Notes: generated by a model not told the origin, from the sequence alone. DNA of 10,279 nucleotides from an uncultured Desulfovibrio sp. (GCA_947177085.1 CAMWTD010000054.1:1-10279), one strand, 5' to 3'. Numbered from the stretch's first letter, positions 1-6,449 are shown. Translations and numbers: made by a program.

Positions 1-313
1 AGATGGTTCCGCCGTCGGCGAGCTCGAAACGCCCGGGCCGGGAGCGGATGGCATGGGTGAACGCGCCCTTTTCGTGCCCGAAAAGCTCGCTTTCCAGCAA
101 TTCCTTGGGGATGGCCCCGCAGTTGATGGGCACGAAGGGCTTGTCGGCGCGCTTGCTGTTGGCGTGCAGCGCGCGCACGAGAAGCTCCTTGCCGGTGCCG
201 GATTCTCCGGTTACAAGGACGGTGCTGTCCGTGGGGGCCACCTTGCCGAGAACCTTGAAGACCTCGGCGAGCGTGGTGCTCTGGCCGATGATGCCGCTGG
301 TGTTGAGATCCAT
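1..313 (-). CDS. Sigma-54-dependent transcriptional activator, AAA+ domain, N-terminal part only (cut by window edge)
   Basis: Bacterial enhancer-binding protein that would use ATP hydrolysis to remodel sigma-54 RNA polymerase. About 104 residues are visible. Walker A is GESGTGKE (residues 36-43), followed by the typical ELFGHEKGAFT segment and RFELADGGTI, which leads toward Walker B beyond the edge. The sigma-54 contact loop reads GAFTHA (83-88) instead of the consensus GAFTGA. The ATG at 313 was chosen because AGGA lies 5 bases upstream; an in-frame ATG at 328 has no such site. An in-frame stop at 374-376 rules out a receiver or GAF domain in this frame, so the protein begins directly with the AAA+ module, as in PspF, or with only about 10 preceding residues. 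The DNA-binding domain and the regulated genes lie outside the window. The family call is certain; the specific role is unknown. Confidence 0.93.
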   Translation of the reverse strand, partial: MDLNTSGIIGQSTTLAEVFKVLGKVAPTDSTVLVTGESGTGKELLVRALHANSKRADKPFVPINCGAIPKELLESELFGHEKGAFTHAIRSRPGRFELADGGTI

Positions 314-378
314 GGCTTTCCTGCTCATGGCCCCGGGCGGCCGCTGGCCGCTGCGCGGGCGTTTGACTGCTCTTCAGG

Positions 379-394
379 TGTCAATACACTGACA
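379..394 (-). promoter_or_regulatory. Short dyad TGTCA-N6-TGACA upstream of the sigma-54 activator, possible operator
   Basis: The 152-base gap between the hydrolase and the activator contains a perfect 5-bp inverted repeat with a 6-base spacer. Its geometry matches dimeric regulators of the CRP/FNR type (CRP itself prefers TGTGA-N6-TCACA). On the minus strand the dyad includes TTGACA, a perfect sigma-70 -35 hexamer, but I find no -10 element 16-18 bases downstream. The site lies 66 bases before the activator start. A short dyad like this can arise by chance, so functional status is speculative. Confidence 0.3.
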
Positions 395-410
395 TGGGCC
401 GAATTGCCAG

Positions 411-453
411 CAAAAACCGCGGCCCCCGCGCGTTTTCTCCGTGCGCGGGCCGC
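411..453 (-). terminator. Rho-independent terminator of the YheT-like hydrolase gene
   Basis: On the minus strand, a GC-rich inverted repeat (arms 441-453 and 419-432, with a small bulge, around a loop rich in A) is followed by a run of five T at 412-416. It lies 12 bases beyond the hydrolase stop codon and before the sigma-54 activator gene on the same strand. It should therefore end hydrolase transcription and make the activator a separate transcription unit. Confidence 0.75.
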
Positions 454-465
454 GCGCGAGGCCGC

Positions 466-1440
466 TCAGTCGAAAAGCCGGTCCAGAAAGTCCGCCGCCC
501 GGGCTTCGCTGTAATAGATGCCGCCCGGCTGCGCGAAGCCCACATGGCCCCCGTGCGGGGCAATCTCAAGGTGCAGGGCCGGAGTGCGCTTTGCCGCGTC
601 GCGCGGATAACAGGCCGGCGTGCAAAAGGGGTCGTCCGCCGCGAGGAGCAGATAGAGCGGCGTCCGCGTGGCGTCAAGGTCCGCGAGCACGCTGTTTTGC
701 GCCCAATAGTCAGCCGCCGAGGCGAAACCGTAGAGCGGGGCGGTGAAACGCTCGTCAAAGACCCCAAAGGTGCGGATATGCTCCACGCCTTCCGCCGAGG
801 GGTAGCCGGGAAAGCGCGCGGCCTTCTCCCGCACCTTGCCGCGCAGGGTGCGCAGGAAATAGGCCATGTAGAGGCGGCAGGAGGGCCCGTCCATCCTGAT
901 GGCGGCGGTTGGGAGGTCGCACGGCACGGACACGGCCACGGCCCCGCGCACAAGCGGCGATACCGGCCCGCGGGCGAGATGGCGGCAGATCTGGTTGCCG
1001 CCGAGGCTGAAGCCCACAAGCGCCAGGGGCAGGTCCAGCGATTCGGCATAGCGGATGACGGTAGCCAGGTCCCCGGTCTCGCCCATGTGGTAGAGCCGGT
1101 CGGTGCGGTTGCTCTCGCCCGAGCAGGAGCGCATGTTCCACGCGAGGCAGTCAAAGCCGCGCAGGGCCAGCGCCCGCACCATGCCGAGGATGTACTTGCG
1201 GCGGCTGTTGCCCTCCAGCCCGTGGGAAATGATGGCGAGCCCCCGCGCCTGCCCGCCTGAGCGGCGGTGGAGGTCGAGGTCGAGGAAATCCCCGTCGCCG
1301 GTCCCGATGCGGACGCGCCGGGGCATCTCCATGCCCGGGGCCGCTTCGGGCATGGGCCGGAAGAGCACGGGCCAGATGGTTCCCGCGTGCCCGTTTCTCA
1401 GCCACCACGGGGCGCGATAGGAAGAAGGCAGGATGGGCAT
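466..1440 (-). CDS. YheT/UPF0017-family alpha/beta hydrolase
   Basis: Predicted cytosolic serine hydrolase of 324 residues, a normal length for the YheT (AB_hydrolase_4) family, whose physiological substrate is mostly unknown. The N-terminal family hallmark WWLRNGHAGTIWPVLFR is at 12-28. The oxyanion-side HGLEG is at 73-77 and the nucleophile elbow GFSLGGN places Ser145. Candidate triad partners are Asp270 (AADDPF) and His299 (HGGHVGF). The ATG at 1440 is preceded on the minus strand by GGAGGA at 7-base spacing, and the protein start MPILPSSYRAPWW fits the family. The frame stays open upstream to about 1755, but that part is Arg/Pro-rich shadow sequence. The gene is divergent from the flavoprotein, with overlapping start codons, and is followed by a clear terminator. 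No signal peptide is seen. Confidence 0.93.
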   Translation of the reverse strand: MPILPSSYRAPWWLRNGHAGTIWPVLFRPMPEAAPGMEMPRRVRIGTGDGDFLDLDLHRRSGGQARGLAIISHGLEGNSRRKYILGMVRALALRGFDCLAWNMRSCSGESNRTDRLYHMGETGDLATVIRYAESLDLPLALVGFSLGGNQICRHLARGPVSPLVRGAVAVSVPCDLPTAAIRMDGPSCRLYMAYFLRTLRGKVREKAARFPGYPSAEGVEHIRTFGVFDERFTAPLYGFASAADYWAQNSVLADLDATRTPLYLLLAADDPFCTPACYPRDAAKRTPALHLEIAPHGGHVGFAQPGGIYYSEARAADFLDRLFD

Positions 1441-2842
1441 GGCAAGATCCTCCGGGAAGGAACGCGGCGCGCGGCCGCTGGACATCCCCGCGCGGCCCGG
1501 TCGCGGGACGCATGGGTCGCGAAGGCGTCCGGCGCCCCACGGGGAGGGGCCGGGCCCGCTCATCCCGAGCCCAGGCAGCGCCGCAGGCGCTTCCGCAGAC
1601 ATTTTTGACGTCATCGTGCTCGGCGCGGGCGCGTCCGGCCTCGCCTGCGCGGCCGAGGCGGCACGCCGGGGCCTCAGGGTGCTCCTCCTCGAGCGGGGGC
1701 CGCGGCCCGGGCGCAAGCTCGCCGTGAGCGGCGGGGGCCGGGCCAATTTCAGCAACCGCTCCGTTACGCCGGAAGACTATCTCTGCCCCTCAGGCCCACA
1801 ATTCTTGCGCCCTGCGCTCAAGGCGCTCCCGCCGGAAGCCGTGCTCCAGCGGATGCGGGACCGGGGCCTTCCCGTGGAGGAACGCGATCACGGGCGTCTT
1901 TTCCTCACCGTGCCGGCCCTGCGCCTTGTGCGCGCGCTGGAGGCGGACTGCGCCGGGGCCGGCTGCCGCCTCGTCTGCGGCGCTGAGGCGCGGGCCGTTC
2001 AGCGGGAGGGCGGGGGCTTCGCCGTGGAATGCGGCGACGGCGTCTGGCGCGCCCGCGCCCTCGTGCTCGCCCTCGGCAGCCCGGCCTTTCCCCAGGCCGG
2101 GGGCACGCAGGCGGGCTGGCGCATGGCCGCAAGCCTCCGGCATACGCTTTCGCCCGCGCGCCCGGCCCTCGTTCCGCTCAGGCTGCCCGAAGCCGCGCCC
2201 CTGGGCGCTGCCCTGCGCGGGCTTGCGGGCATCAGCCTCAACTGCCGCCTTACGCTCCCGGACGCCGCGGACGGCACGCGGCGCAGCTTCGAGGACGATC
2301 TGCTCTTCACCCACACGGGCCTGAGCGGTCCGCTCATCCTCGGCGCGTCCCTCTTCTGGCGCGACGGCCACGACCTTGTGCTCGACCTGCTCCCCGGCGA
2401 GAATGTGGAGGCCCTGCTGGATGGCGGCGGCGGCCGCACGCCGCGCGGCATCCTGCGCGGGCTGCTTCCGCAGCGCCTGGTCGATGCCGTGCTGCCGCCG
2501 GCGCTGGCCTCCCGCAAGGCGGCCGAGCTTTCGCGGGGCGGGCGTCGCGAGATCGCTTCCGCCCTGCAGGCGCTCACCCTCCGGCCCATGGGCACGGAGG
2601 GCCTTGCCAGGGCCGAGGCCTGCTCCGGCGGCGTGGATACCGCGGAGGTGGATGCGCGCACCATGGAAAGCCGCCTTGTGCCGCACCTGCACATCGTCGG
2701 GGAACTGCTGGACGTCACCGGGCGGCTCGGCGGCTATAATCTCCATTGGGCCTGGGCCAGCGGCCTTGCCGCCGGGCGCGCGGTCCTTGCCGGAACTTCC
2801 TTCACAGGCTGCAAAACAGCGTCACCCAAAATGGCACGCTGA
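1433..2842 (+). CDS. HI0933/BaiN-family NAD(P)/FAD-dependent oxidoreductase
   Basis: Two-dinucleotide-binding-domain flavoprotein of the HI0933/YhiN/BaiN group; members bind FAD, and most have no assigned physiological reaction. The FAD-binding Rossmann motif VIVLGAGASGL spans residues 60-70 and is followed by the family signature KLAVSGGGRANFSN (95-108). The middle carries THTGLSGPLIL. The C-terminus shows the classic GGVDTAEVDARTMES, then IVGELLDVTGRLGGYNLHWAWASGLAAGRA. The length is 469 residues from ATG 1433. The first ~55 residues are a Gly/Arg/Pro-rich extension rich in rare codons (AGA, AGG, CGA) that the family normally lacks. In-frame ATGs occur only at 1433 and 1439, and an in-frame TAG at 1418 bars an earlier start. 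No ATG, GTG or TTG lies in frame between 1442 and the Rossmann strand. Start confidence is low; identity is high. Confidence 0.9.
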   Translation: MGMARSSGKERGARPLDIPARPGRGTHGSRRRPAPHGEGPGPLIPSPGSAAGASADIFDVIVLGAGASGLACAAEAARRGLRVLLLERGPRPGRKLAVSGGGRANFSNRSVTPEDYLCPSGPQFLRPALKALPPEAVLQRMRDRGLPVEERDHGRLFLTVPALRLVRALEADCAGAGCRLVCGAEARAVQREGGGFAVECGDGVWRARALVLALGSPAFPQAGGTQAGWRMAASLRHTLSPARPALVPLRLPEAAPLGAALRGLAGISLNCRLTLPDAADGTRRSFEDDLLFTHTGLSGPLILGASLFWRDGHDLVLDLLPGENVEALLDGGGGRTPRGILRGLLPQRLVDAVLPPALASRKAAELSRGGRREIASALQALTLRPMGTEGLARAEACSGGVDTAEVDARTMESRLVPHLHIVGELLDVTGRLGGYNLHWAWASGLAAGRAVLAGTSFTGCKTASPKMAR

Positions 2843-3401
2843 AGTCGAGGATCATGGCGTGGACGATGGACGGAAAGGTCCACAAGGTCCCGGCGGCGCG
2901 GGTGATGCCCGGGAGCGTCGTGTCCATGGTCGAGGCCCCGCCGCACATGATGGGCGCGGGCGCCCCCATGAGGCGCGCGAGCGCCGGGGTAAAGATCAGC
3001 GTGAACAGCTCGCGGAAGATATTGGCGAGCAGGGCCACCGTGCCCAGCTCCTCCCCCCGGTACTGGGTGATGAAGACGGACGAGAGCGAATAATAGGCGA
3101 AGCCCGCGCCCACGGCGAGACAGTCGGCCAGGCTGTAAACGAGAAAGATACTCACGAGCGCGCAGCCCGCAAAGGTTCCGACGGTCGTGCCCAGTGGCAG
3201 CAGGAGGATGCGCGGCCTGAGGGAGCGCAAAATCTCCATGAGGCGCCGGTCCGCCCCCAGGGACAGCCCCACCAGCGCCATGAGCAGCCACAGGGCCGGG
3301 AGCGTGGGGTCATGCTCGAGCAGCAGCGCCGGCACAAGGCCGAAGCGCGCCAAAAGCAGCCCGAGCACGAAGCAGCCGAGGATGGGCAGGCTCGCGCTCA
3401 T
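2802..3401 (-). CDS. LysO-family (DUF340) basic amino acid exporter, C-terminal half
   Basis: Inner-membrane protein of 199 residues matching the C-terminal two-thirds of LysO (YbjE), the lysine exporter known from E. coli. Diagnostic segments are GFAYYSLSSVFIT, a helix with a buried glutamate (NIFRELFTLIF), and GGASTMDTTLP, followed by a final helix VHAMILDFSVPFWV. Several hydrophobic helices are evident. The ATG at 3401 overlaps the stop of the preceding gene (ATGA, 3398-3401), so the two halves are probably translated together and assemble as one transporter. Lysine or thialysine export is inferred from the family; the substrate in this organism is not shown. The 3' end overlaps the 3' end of the convergent flavoprotein gene by 41 bp. 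No frameshift is implied: each half starts and ends cleanly. Confidence 0.9.
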   Translation of the reverse strand: MSASLPILGCFVLGLLLARFGLVPALLLEHDPTLPALWLLMALVGLSLGADRRLMEILRSLRPRILLLPLGTTVGTFAGCALVSIFLVYSLADCLAVGAGFAYYSLSSVFITQYRGEELGTVALLANIFRELFTLIFTPALARLMGAPAPIMCGGASTMDTTLPGITRAAGTLWTFPSIVHAMILDFSVPFWVTLFCSL

Positions 3402-3712
3402 GCCCCGGGATCCTTTTCGTCCCGCGTGGTGCGGGTTTGCGGCCCCGGGCCGTTCCTGAAACGGGGCCCGAGCAGCGCCGCGCAGACGAGCGTGCCCCCC
3501 AGCGCGCCGAGCGCGAGGGTGAGCGCCGCGCCGCCGAGGCGCGGCAGGTCGCGCACGAGCCGCTCATTGCCGCCCACAGCCACCCCGAGGAGGAAGAGCA
3601 GGAGCATGATGGCGAGGAAGATCCAGCGCCGGAGCGCCTCGGCCCGCAAGCGCCCGCGTAAGATGCGTCCCGCGAGCATCCCGCAAATCATGATGGAAAG
3701 GGCGGTATACAT
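3398..3712 (-). CDS. LysO-family (DUF340) exporter, N-terminal half
   Basis: Membrane protein of 104 residues corresponding to the first ~90 residues of full-length LysO. Three hydrophobic helices are visible: MYTALSIMICGMLAG, IFLAIMLLLFLLGVAVGG, and ALTLALGALGGTLVCAALL. A hydrophilic tail of about 24 residues follows and ends in DEKDPGA, just before the partner gene. The ATG at 3712 has AAGG 7 bases upstream. It lies 33 bases after the upstream CoaBC-linked gene and has an ATGA overlap with the C-terminal half. In E. coli both parts form a single ~300-residue polypeptide. The clean stop and immediate restart suggest a genuinely two-subunit transporter, not a broken gene. Confidence 0.85.
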   Translation of the reverse strand: MYTALSIMICGMLAGRILRGRLRAEALRRWIFLAIMLLLFLLGVAVGGNERLVRDLPRLGGAALTLALGALGGTLVCAALLGPRFRNGPGPQTRTTRDEKDPGA

Positions 3713-3745
3713 TCCGCGGCCTTATGTCAGTTGAAATCCGGAGCC

Positions 3746-4546
3746 TCAGCGCCGGGGCGTGGTCACCGGGCGGAGCGCCTGGCGGAGAAAGGCGAGCGTG
3801 GGGCCGAAGCGCGCCGCATTTTCCGCGAGGGAGTCGACCTCCCACAGGACGAGCACATGCTGGCCGCGCCAGCGCAACTGGCTGAGGGGCCGCGCATTGC
3901 CGGGCAGCCCCAGGGCGCGGACGGCGGCGCTGCCCATGACGATGACGGCGCGGCAGCCCAGGTGCGCCGCGCCGGACCAGAAGGCCTCGGGATGGGCCGT
4001 GAAGTCCGGCTCCTCCCCGGGCCCGGGGGCCCGCGCCGTGCCGGGCATACAGGCGGGCCAGAAGGTATGCGTGCCCGCGGGATGGGCGAGCTCACGCAAA
4101 AGACGCGCGAGAAAGGCGCGCCGCAGGGATCGGCCCTGTGCGCCCGCGTCAGCGTCAGCGGAGCTTCCGACCCCCGCCAGGTCCCGCGCCAGATTCCAAT
4201 AGGTCCAGGCCACAAGGCCGGGACGCGTGGCCGCAAGGCGGCTTTGCCATCCCTGCGGCAAGGCGTCCGGCGCAAGAGGACGCCAGCGGCCCGGGGCTTC
4301 GGCGGCCGGCGCTGCTTGGGGGGCACGACGCTCCGGCCTCTGCTCCGGTCTCGGGGCGGAACGCGGCGGCCGCGCAGCGCGGGCGGACGCAGGCGAGTTG
4401 CCGCGCCCGGGCCGGTCAGCCGCAGCGGGCGGCGCGGCCTCAGCGGTGAGGGAGAGCCCTGGCGGCAGGGCAGCGCCGGCCGTGAGCCAGCGCAGGCCCC
4501 GGCCCCGCCACAAGGCGGCAGAAAAGCTCAGATCCGCAAAAGCCAT
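3746..4546 (-). CDS. Unrecognised protein in the CoaBC operon; C-terminal domain weakly resembles the uracil-DNA glycosylase fold
   Basis: A 266-residue protein whose function I cannot name. Residues ~30-88 are a Pro/Ala/Arg-rich, probably disordered linker. Residues ~90-266 look globular: LPQGWQSRLA (96-105), WTYWNLARDL (114-123), HTFWPACMPG (160-169), then CRAVIVMGSAAVRALGLP (198-215), a late strand HVLVLWEVDSL, and a final helix FLRQAL. The strand-Gly-x-Ala-helix element at 200-212 recalls the uracil-DNA glycosylase superfamily. The catalytic GEAPG-type loop and the C-terminal HPS motif are both missing, so glycosylase activity is not supported. ATG 4546 lies 19 bases inside the end of coaBC, which implies coupled translation. 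The composition fits the surrounding genome, so real coding is likely. Alternatives are a lineage-specific structural or regulatory protein. Confidence 0.7.
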   Translation of the reverse strand: MAFADLSFSAALWRGRGLRWLTAGAALPPGLSLTAEAAPPAAADRPGRGNSPASARAARPPRSAPRPEQRPERRAPQAAPAAEAPGRWRPLAPDALPQGWQSRLAATRPGLVAWTYWNLARDLAGVGSSADADAGAQGRSLRRAFLARLLRELAHPAGTHTFWPACMPGTARAPGPGEEPDFTAHPEAFWSGAAHLGCRAVIVMGSAAVRALGLPGNARPLSQLRWRGQHVLVLWEVDSLAENAARFGPTLAFLRQALRPVTTPRR

Positions 4547-5784
4547 GAGCAGAGGTCCCAGGCGATGTCCGCCTTGCTGCGAGCGTTCCAGATTTCCTCG
4601 TGGCCGCTCCTGTCCACCACGGCCATGGAGGCCTCGGCGGCCCCAAAGGCCCCATGCCCGGCATTGACGGGATTGGCCGCCACCATGTCCGCGTCCTTGC
4701 TGGCGAGCTTGAGGCGCGCCAAGTCGAGCAGGCTCGCCATATCCGGCACGATTTCCGCGGCGAAGCCGAGCACCCTCTGCCCCGGGCGGCGGCTGGCCGC
4801 GAGCGTCCGCAAAATATCGGCATTGGGCGTAAAGGAAAGGGACAGGCCGTCAGCCGCCCCGGTCTTCTTGAACTTGCCCTCGCCGCCGTCCGCCGGGCGC
4901 CTTGGCGAAAAATCGGCCACGGCCGCGCTGAAAAACCCCATGTCCATCTGCGGCCAAAGCTCGCTCGCCGCCGTGAACATTTCCGCCGCCGTGGTCACGT
5001 CCACGCGGGTGACGCCCCCGGGGAGCCGCATCCGCACGCCGGGGCCGCAAATGGCCGTCACCTCCGCGCCGCGCAGCCACGCGCAGGCGGCGAGCGCCGC
5101 CCCCATGCGCCCGCTGGAGGGGTTGGACCAGTAGCGCACGCCGTCCCAGGGCTCGCGCGTGGGCCCCAGCGTCACCATAACGCGCAGGCCGGCCATGTCC
5201 TGCGGGGCCAGCGCGCGGAGCGCGGCAAAAAAGATGGCGTCCGGCTCCGCAAGCCGTCCTCGGCCCTGCTCGCCGCAGGCGGCCTCCCCGCTGTCGGGCC
5301 CCACCAGAACCACCCCGCGGGCGCGCAGGCGTTCCACATTCTCCTGGGTGGCCGGATGCGCCCACATGCGCGGATTCATGGCCGGGGCCACGACGAGGGG
5401 CCCGGCATAGGCCAGTGCCTGCGCCGACAGCATGTCGGAGGCCGCCCCTGCCGCCAGGCGGGAAAGCACATCGGCCGTGGCCGGGGCGACGATCATGGCC
5501 TCCGCGCCCTGGCCTGGGGCGAGATGCGCAAAGACGTCCCCCCCGGGTGCAAACATGTCGCCATAGACATGCGCGGCCCCGAGCGACGCGAAGAGCAGCG
5601 GCGTCACAAATTCGCGCGCGCCCGCGGTGAGGGTGGCCGTGACCTCCATTTCCAGCCGCCGCCACGCCCGCAAAAGCTCCGCCGCCTTGTAGCAGGCCAC
5701 GGAGCCGCTCACCCCGAGGTGCAGCCGCCGCCCCGGGAACTTGCCGCTGTCCGTGAAGGGGGTGTCCGCCCAGAGCGCGTTCAC
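4528..5784 (-). CDS. coaBC: Bifunctional phosphopantothenoylcysteine decarboxylase / phosphopantothenate-cysteine ligase
   Basis: Coenzyme A biosynthesis enzyme of 418 residues. The C-terminal CoaB part ligates cysteine to 4'-phosphopantothenate using CTP; the N-terminal FMN-dependent CoaC part decarboxylates the product to 4'-phosphopantetheine. CoaC features are GVSGSVACYKAAEL (24-37), His87 in FAHLAPGQGAE, APATADVLSRLAAG (100-113), PAMNPRMW with Asn137, and ACGEQGRGRLAEP with Cys170. These match the E. coli Dfp catalytic His, Asn and Cys. CoaB starts near 199 with VTLGPTREPWDGVRYWSNPSSGRMG, then AAVADFSP and KFKK (304-307) carrying the ligase lysine, and GFAAE. The start is GTG 5784, overlapping the lipoprotein stop as GTGA; no nearby in-frame ATG exists. 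This is the essential gene of the leftward operon. Confidence 0.97.
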   Translation of the reverse strand: MNALWADTPFTDSGKFPGRRLHLGVSGSVACYKAAELLRAWRRLEMEVTATLTAGAREFVTPLLFASLGAAHVYGDMFAPGGDVFAHLAPGQGAEAMIVAPATADVLSRLAAGAASDMLSAQALAYAGPLVVAPAMNPRMWAHPATQENVERLRARGVVLVGPDSGEAACGEQGRGRLAEPDAIFFAALRALAPQDMAGLRVMVTLGPTREPWDGVRYWSNPSSGRMGAALAACAWLRGAEVTAICGPGVRMRLPGGVTRVDVTTAAEMFTAASELWPQMDMGFFSAAVADFSPRRPADGGEGKFKKTGAADGLSLSFTPNADILRTLAASRRPGQRVLGFAAEIVPDMASLLDLARLKLASKDADMVAANPVNAGHGAFGAAEASMAVVDRSGHEEIWNARSKADIAWDLCSWLLRI

Positions 5785-6398
5785 AGGCTGCGCTCCTCAA
5801 CGCCCCACTGCTCCACCGTGCCAGGCTTGGGCGCGGGTGCGGAGCCGCCGCCGTAGCTCTCCTCGAGGCCGGTGAGGGGGCCGTATTCCTCGCCCGCCAG
5901 TTCCGCGCCGCCCCCGCTCACGCCGGGATCGTCCAGCGGCATCTCCAGCGTCGCCCCGTCGGGCAGGCGCTGCCCGAGCCATATCTCAAGGATGGTGAGC
6001 ATGGCCTGGCTGCGGAAGGTAAGCACCGCCATTTCCGCGCCTTTTTCATAGACCTCGAGCATATGGTCGTTCTTGTGCAGCGCGAGGCGCAACTGCCAGC
6101 CATGGCTCTTGAGGGCGGAGAAAATCTCCATGGCGCACGCGCCCGCATTGACATTGCCGCGCAGGACCTCGAGGCCCTCGCGGCCGCCGGCGGCGCTGGT
6201 CGCGCTGTAGCCGTGCGAGGCATAGCGCTGCAGGCCCGCGGGCAACGGCACATTGAGGAGCGCGCTCGTGGTGGTGTCCACGCCCCCGGTGAAGGGGTCG
6301 CTGGCAAAGGGATTCTCCAGCCCCATGGAGGCGCAGCCCGCGAGCAGGGCCGCGCTCATGGTCAGGGCAAGAATAGTGGTGACAAGCTGCCGACGCAT
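5781..6398 (-). CDS. Small lipoprotein of unknown function, first gene of the coaBC operon
   Basis: Predicted secreted lipoprotein of 205 residues. It has a type II signal peptide: a short basic N-terminus (MRRQ), a hydrophobic stretch, and the lipobox LLAGC with Cys22. Ala at +2 predicts sorting to the outer membrane. The mature part starts with a Gly/Ser/Thr-rich linker. It continues with a compact region of alternating strands and helices (AMEIFSALKSHGWQLRL, then NDHMLEVYEKGAEMAVLTF) and ends in a disordered acidic and Gly/Pro-rich tail. I do not recognise the family. An alternative in-frame ATG at 6410 adds four residues (MSIA); neither start has a strong ribosome site. Its stop overlaps the coaBC GTG, so it should be co-transcribed with CoaBC although the two act in different compartments. 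Confidence 0.85.
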   Translation of the reverse strand: MRRQLVTTILALTMSAALLAGCASMGLENPFASDPFTGGVDTTTSALLNVPLPAGLQRYASHGYSATSAAGGREGLEVLRGNVNAGACAMEIFSALKSHGWQLRLALHKNDHMLEVYEKGAEMAVLTFRSQAMLTILEIWLGQRLPDGATLEMPLDDPGVSGGGAELAGEEYGPLTGLEESYGGGSAPAPKPGTVEQWGVEERSL

Positions 6399-6407
6399 GG
6401 CTATACT
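6379..6407 (+). promoter_or_regulatory. Sigma-70-type promoter for queA-argB
   Basis: The -35 element GTGACA (6379-6384) and -10 element TATACT (6402-6407) each match the consensus at five of six positions and are exactly 17 bases apart. Transcription would begin near 6414, about 60 bases before the queA ATG. Both hexamers lie within the first codons of the divergent lipoprotein gene, so the two units share this stretch. It is the best promoter match I found in the window. Confidence 0.6.
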
Positions 6408-6422
6408 CATTTTTTGGCAAGT

Positions 6423-6449
6423 GAAGGCGCGGGCCCGGCCCCCGCCTTC
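6423..6449. promoter_or_regulatory. Hairpin in the lipoprotein/queA divergent intergenic region (queA leader)
   Basis: A perfect 7-bp inverted repeat, GAAGGCG (6423-6429) with CGCCTTC (6443-6449), extends inward by one mismatch and three more G-C pairs around a 5-base loop. It would lie in the untranslated leader of queA, ending 13 bases before the AAGGAG ribosome site. It is not followed by a T-run on either strand, so it is not an intrinsic terminator. A role in mRNA stability or translation control is possible. The preQ1 riboswitch seen upstream of some queuosine genes is not recognisable here. Confidence 0.4.

Noticed and set aside
1606..1613. Palindrome TGACGTCA, repeated at 9806-9813
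   Set aside because: Both copies lie inside coding sequence and come from the codons for Asp-Val-Ile in a Rossmann-type strand (FDVIV, YDVIY), so they are codon coincidence and not a regulatory site.
2802..3712. LysO as a pseudogene broken by a frameshift
   Set aside because: Each half has its own start, stop and intact conserved segments, and the junction is a tidy ATGA overlap. This fits two functional genes better than decay.
2376..3734. Plus-strand open frame of 452 codons spanning the flavoprotein end and the LysO genes
   Set aside because: It overlaps the conserved C-terminus of the flavoprotein in another frame and is antisense to both LysO halves. Its Gln/Glu/Arg-rich translation shows no family feature.
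3731..5134. Long plus-strand open frame opposite coaBC and the unknown gene (467 codons)
   Set aside because: Composition is Arg/Ser/Pro-rich and low-complexity, no motif is recognisable, and the minus-strand frames here encode clear CoaBC motifs. It is a mirror frame produced by high GC.
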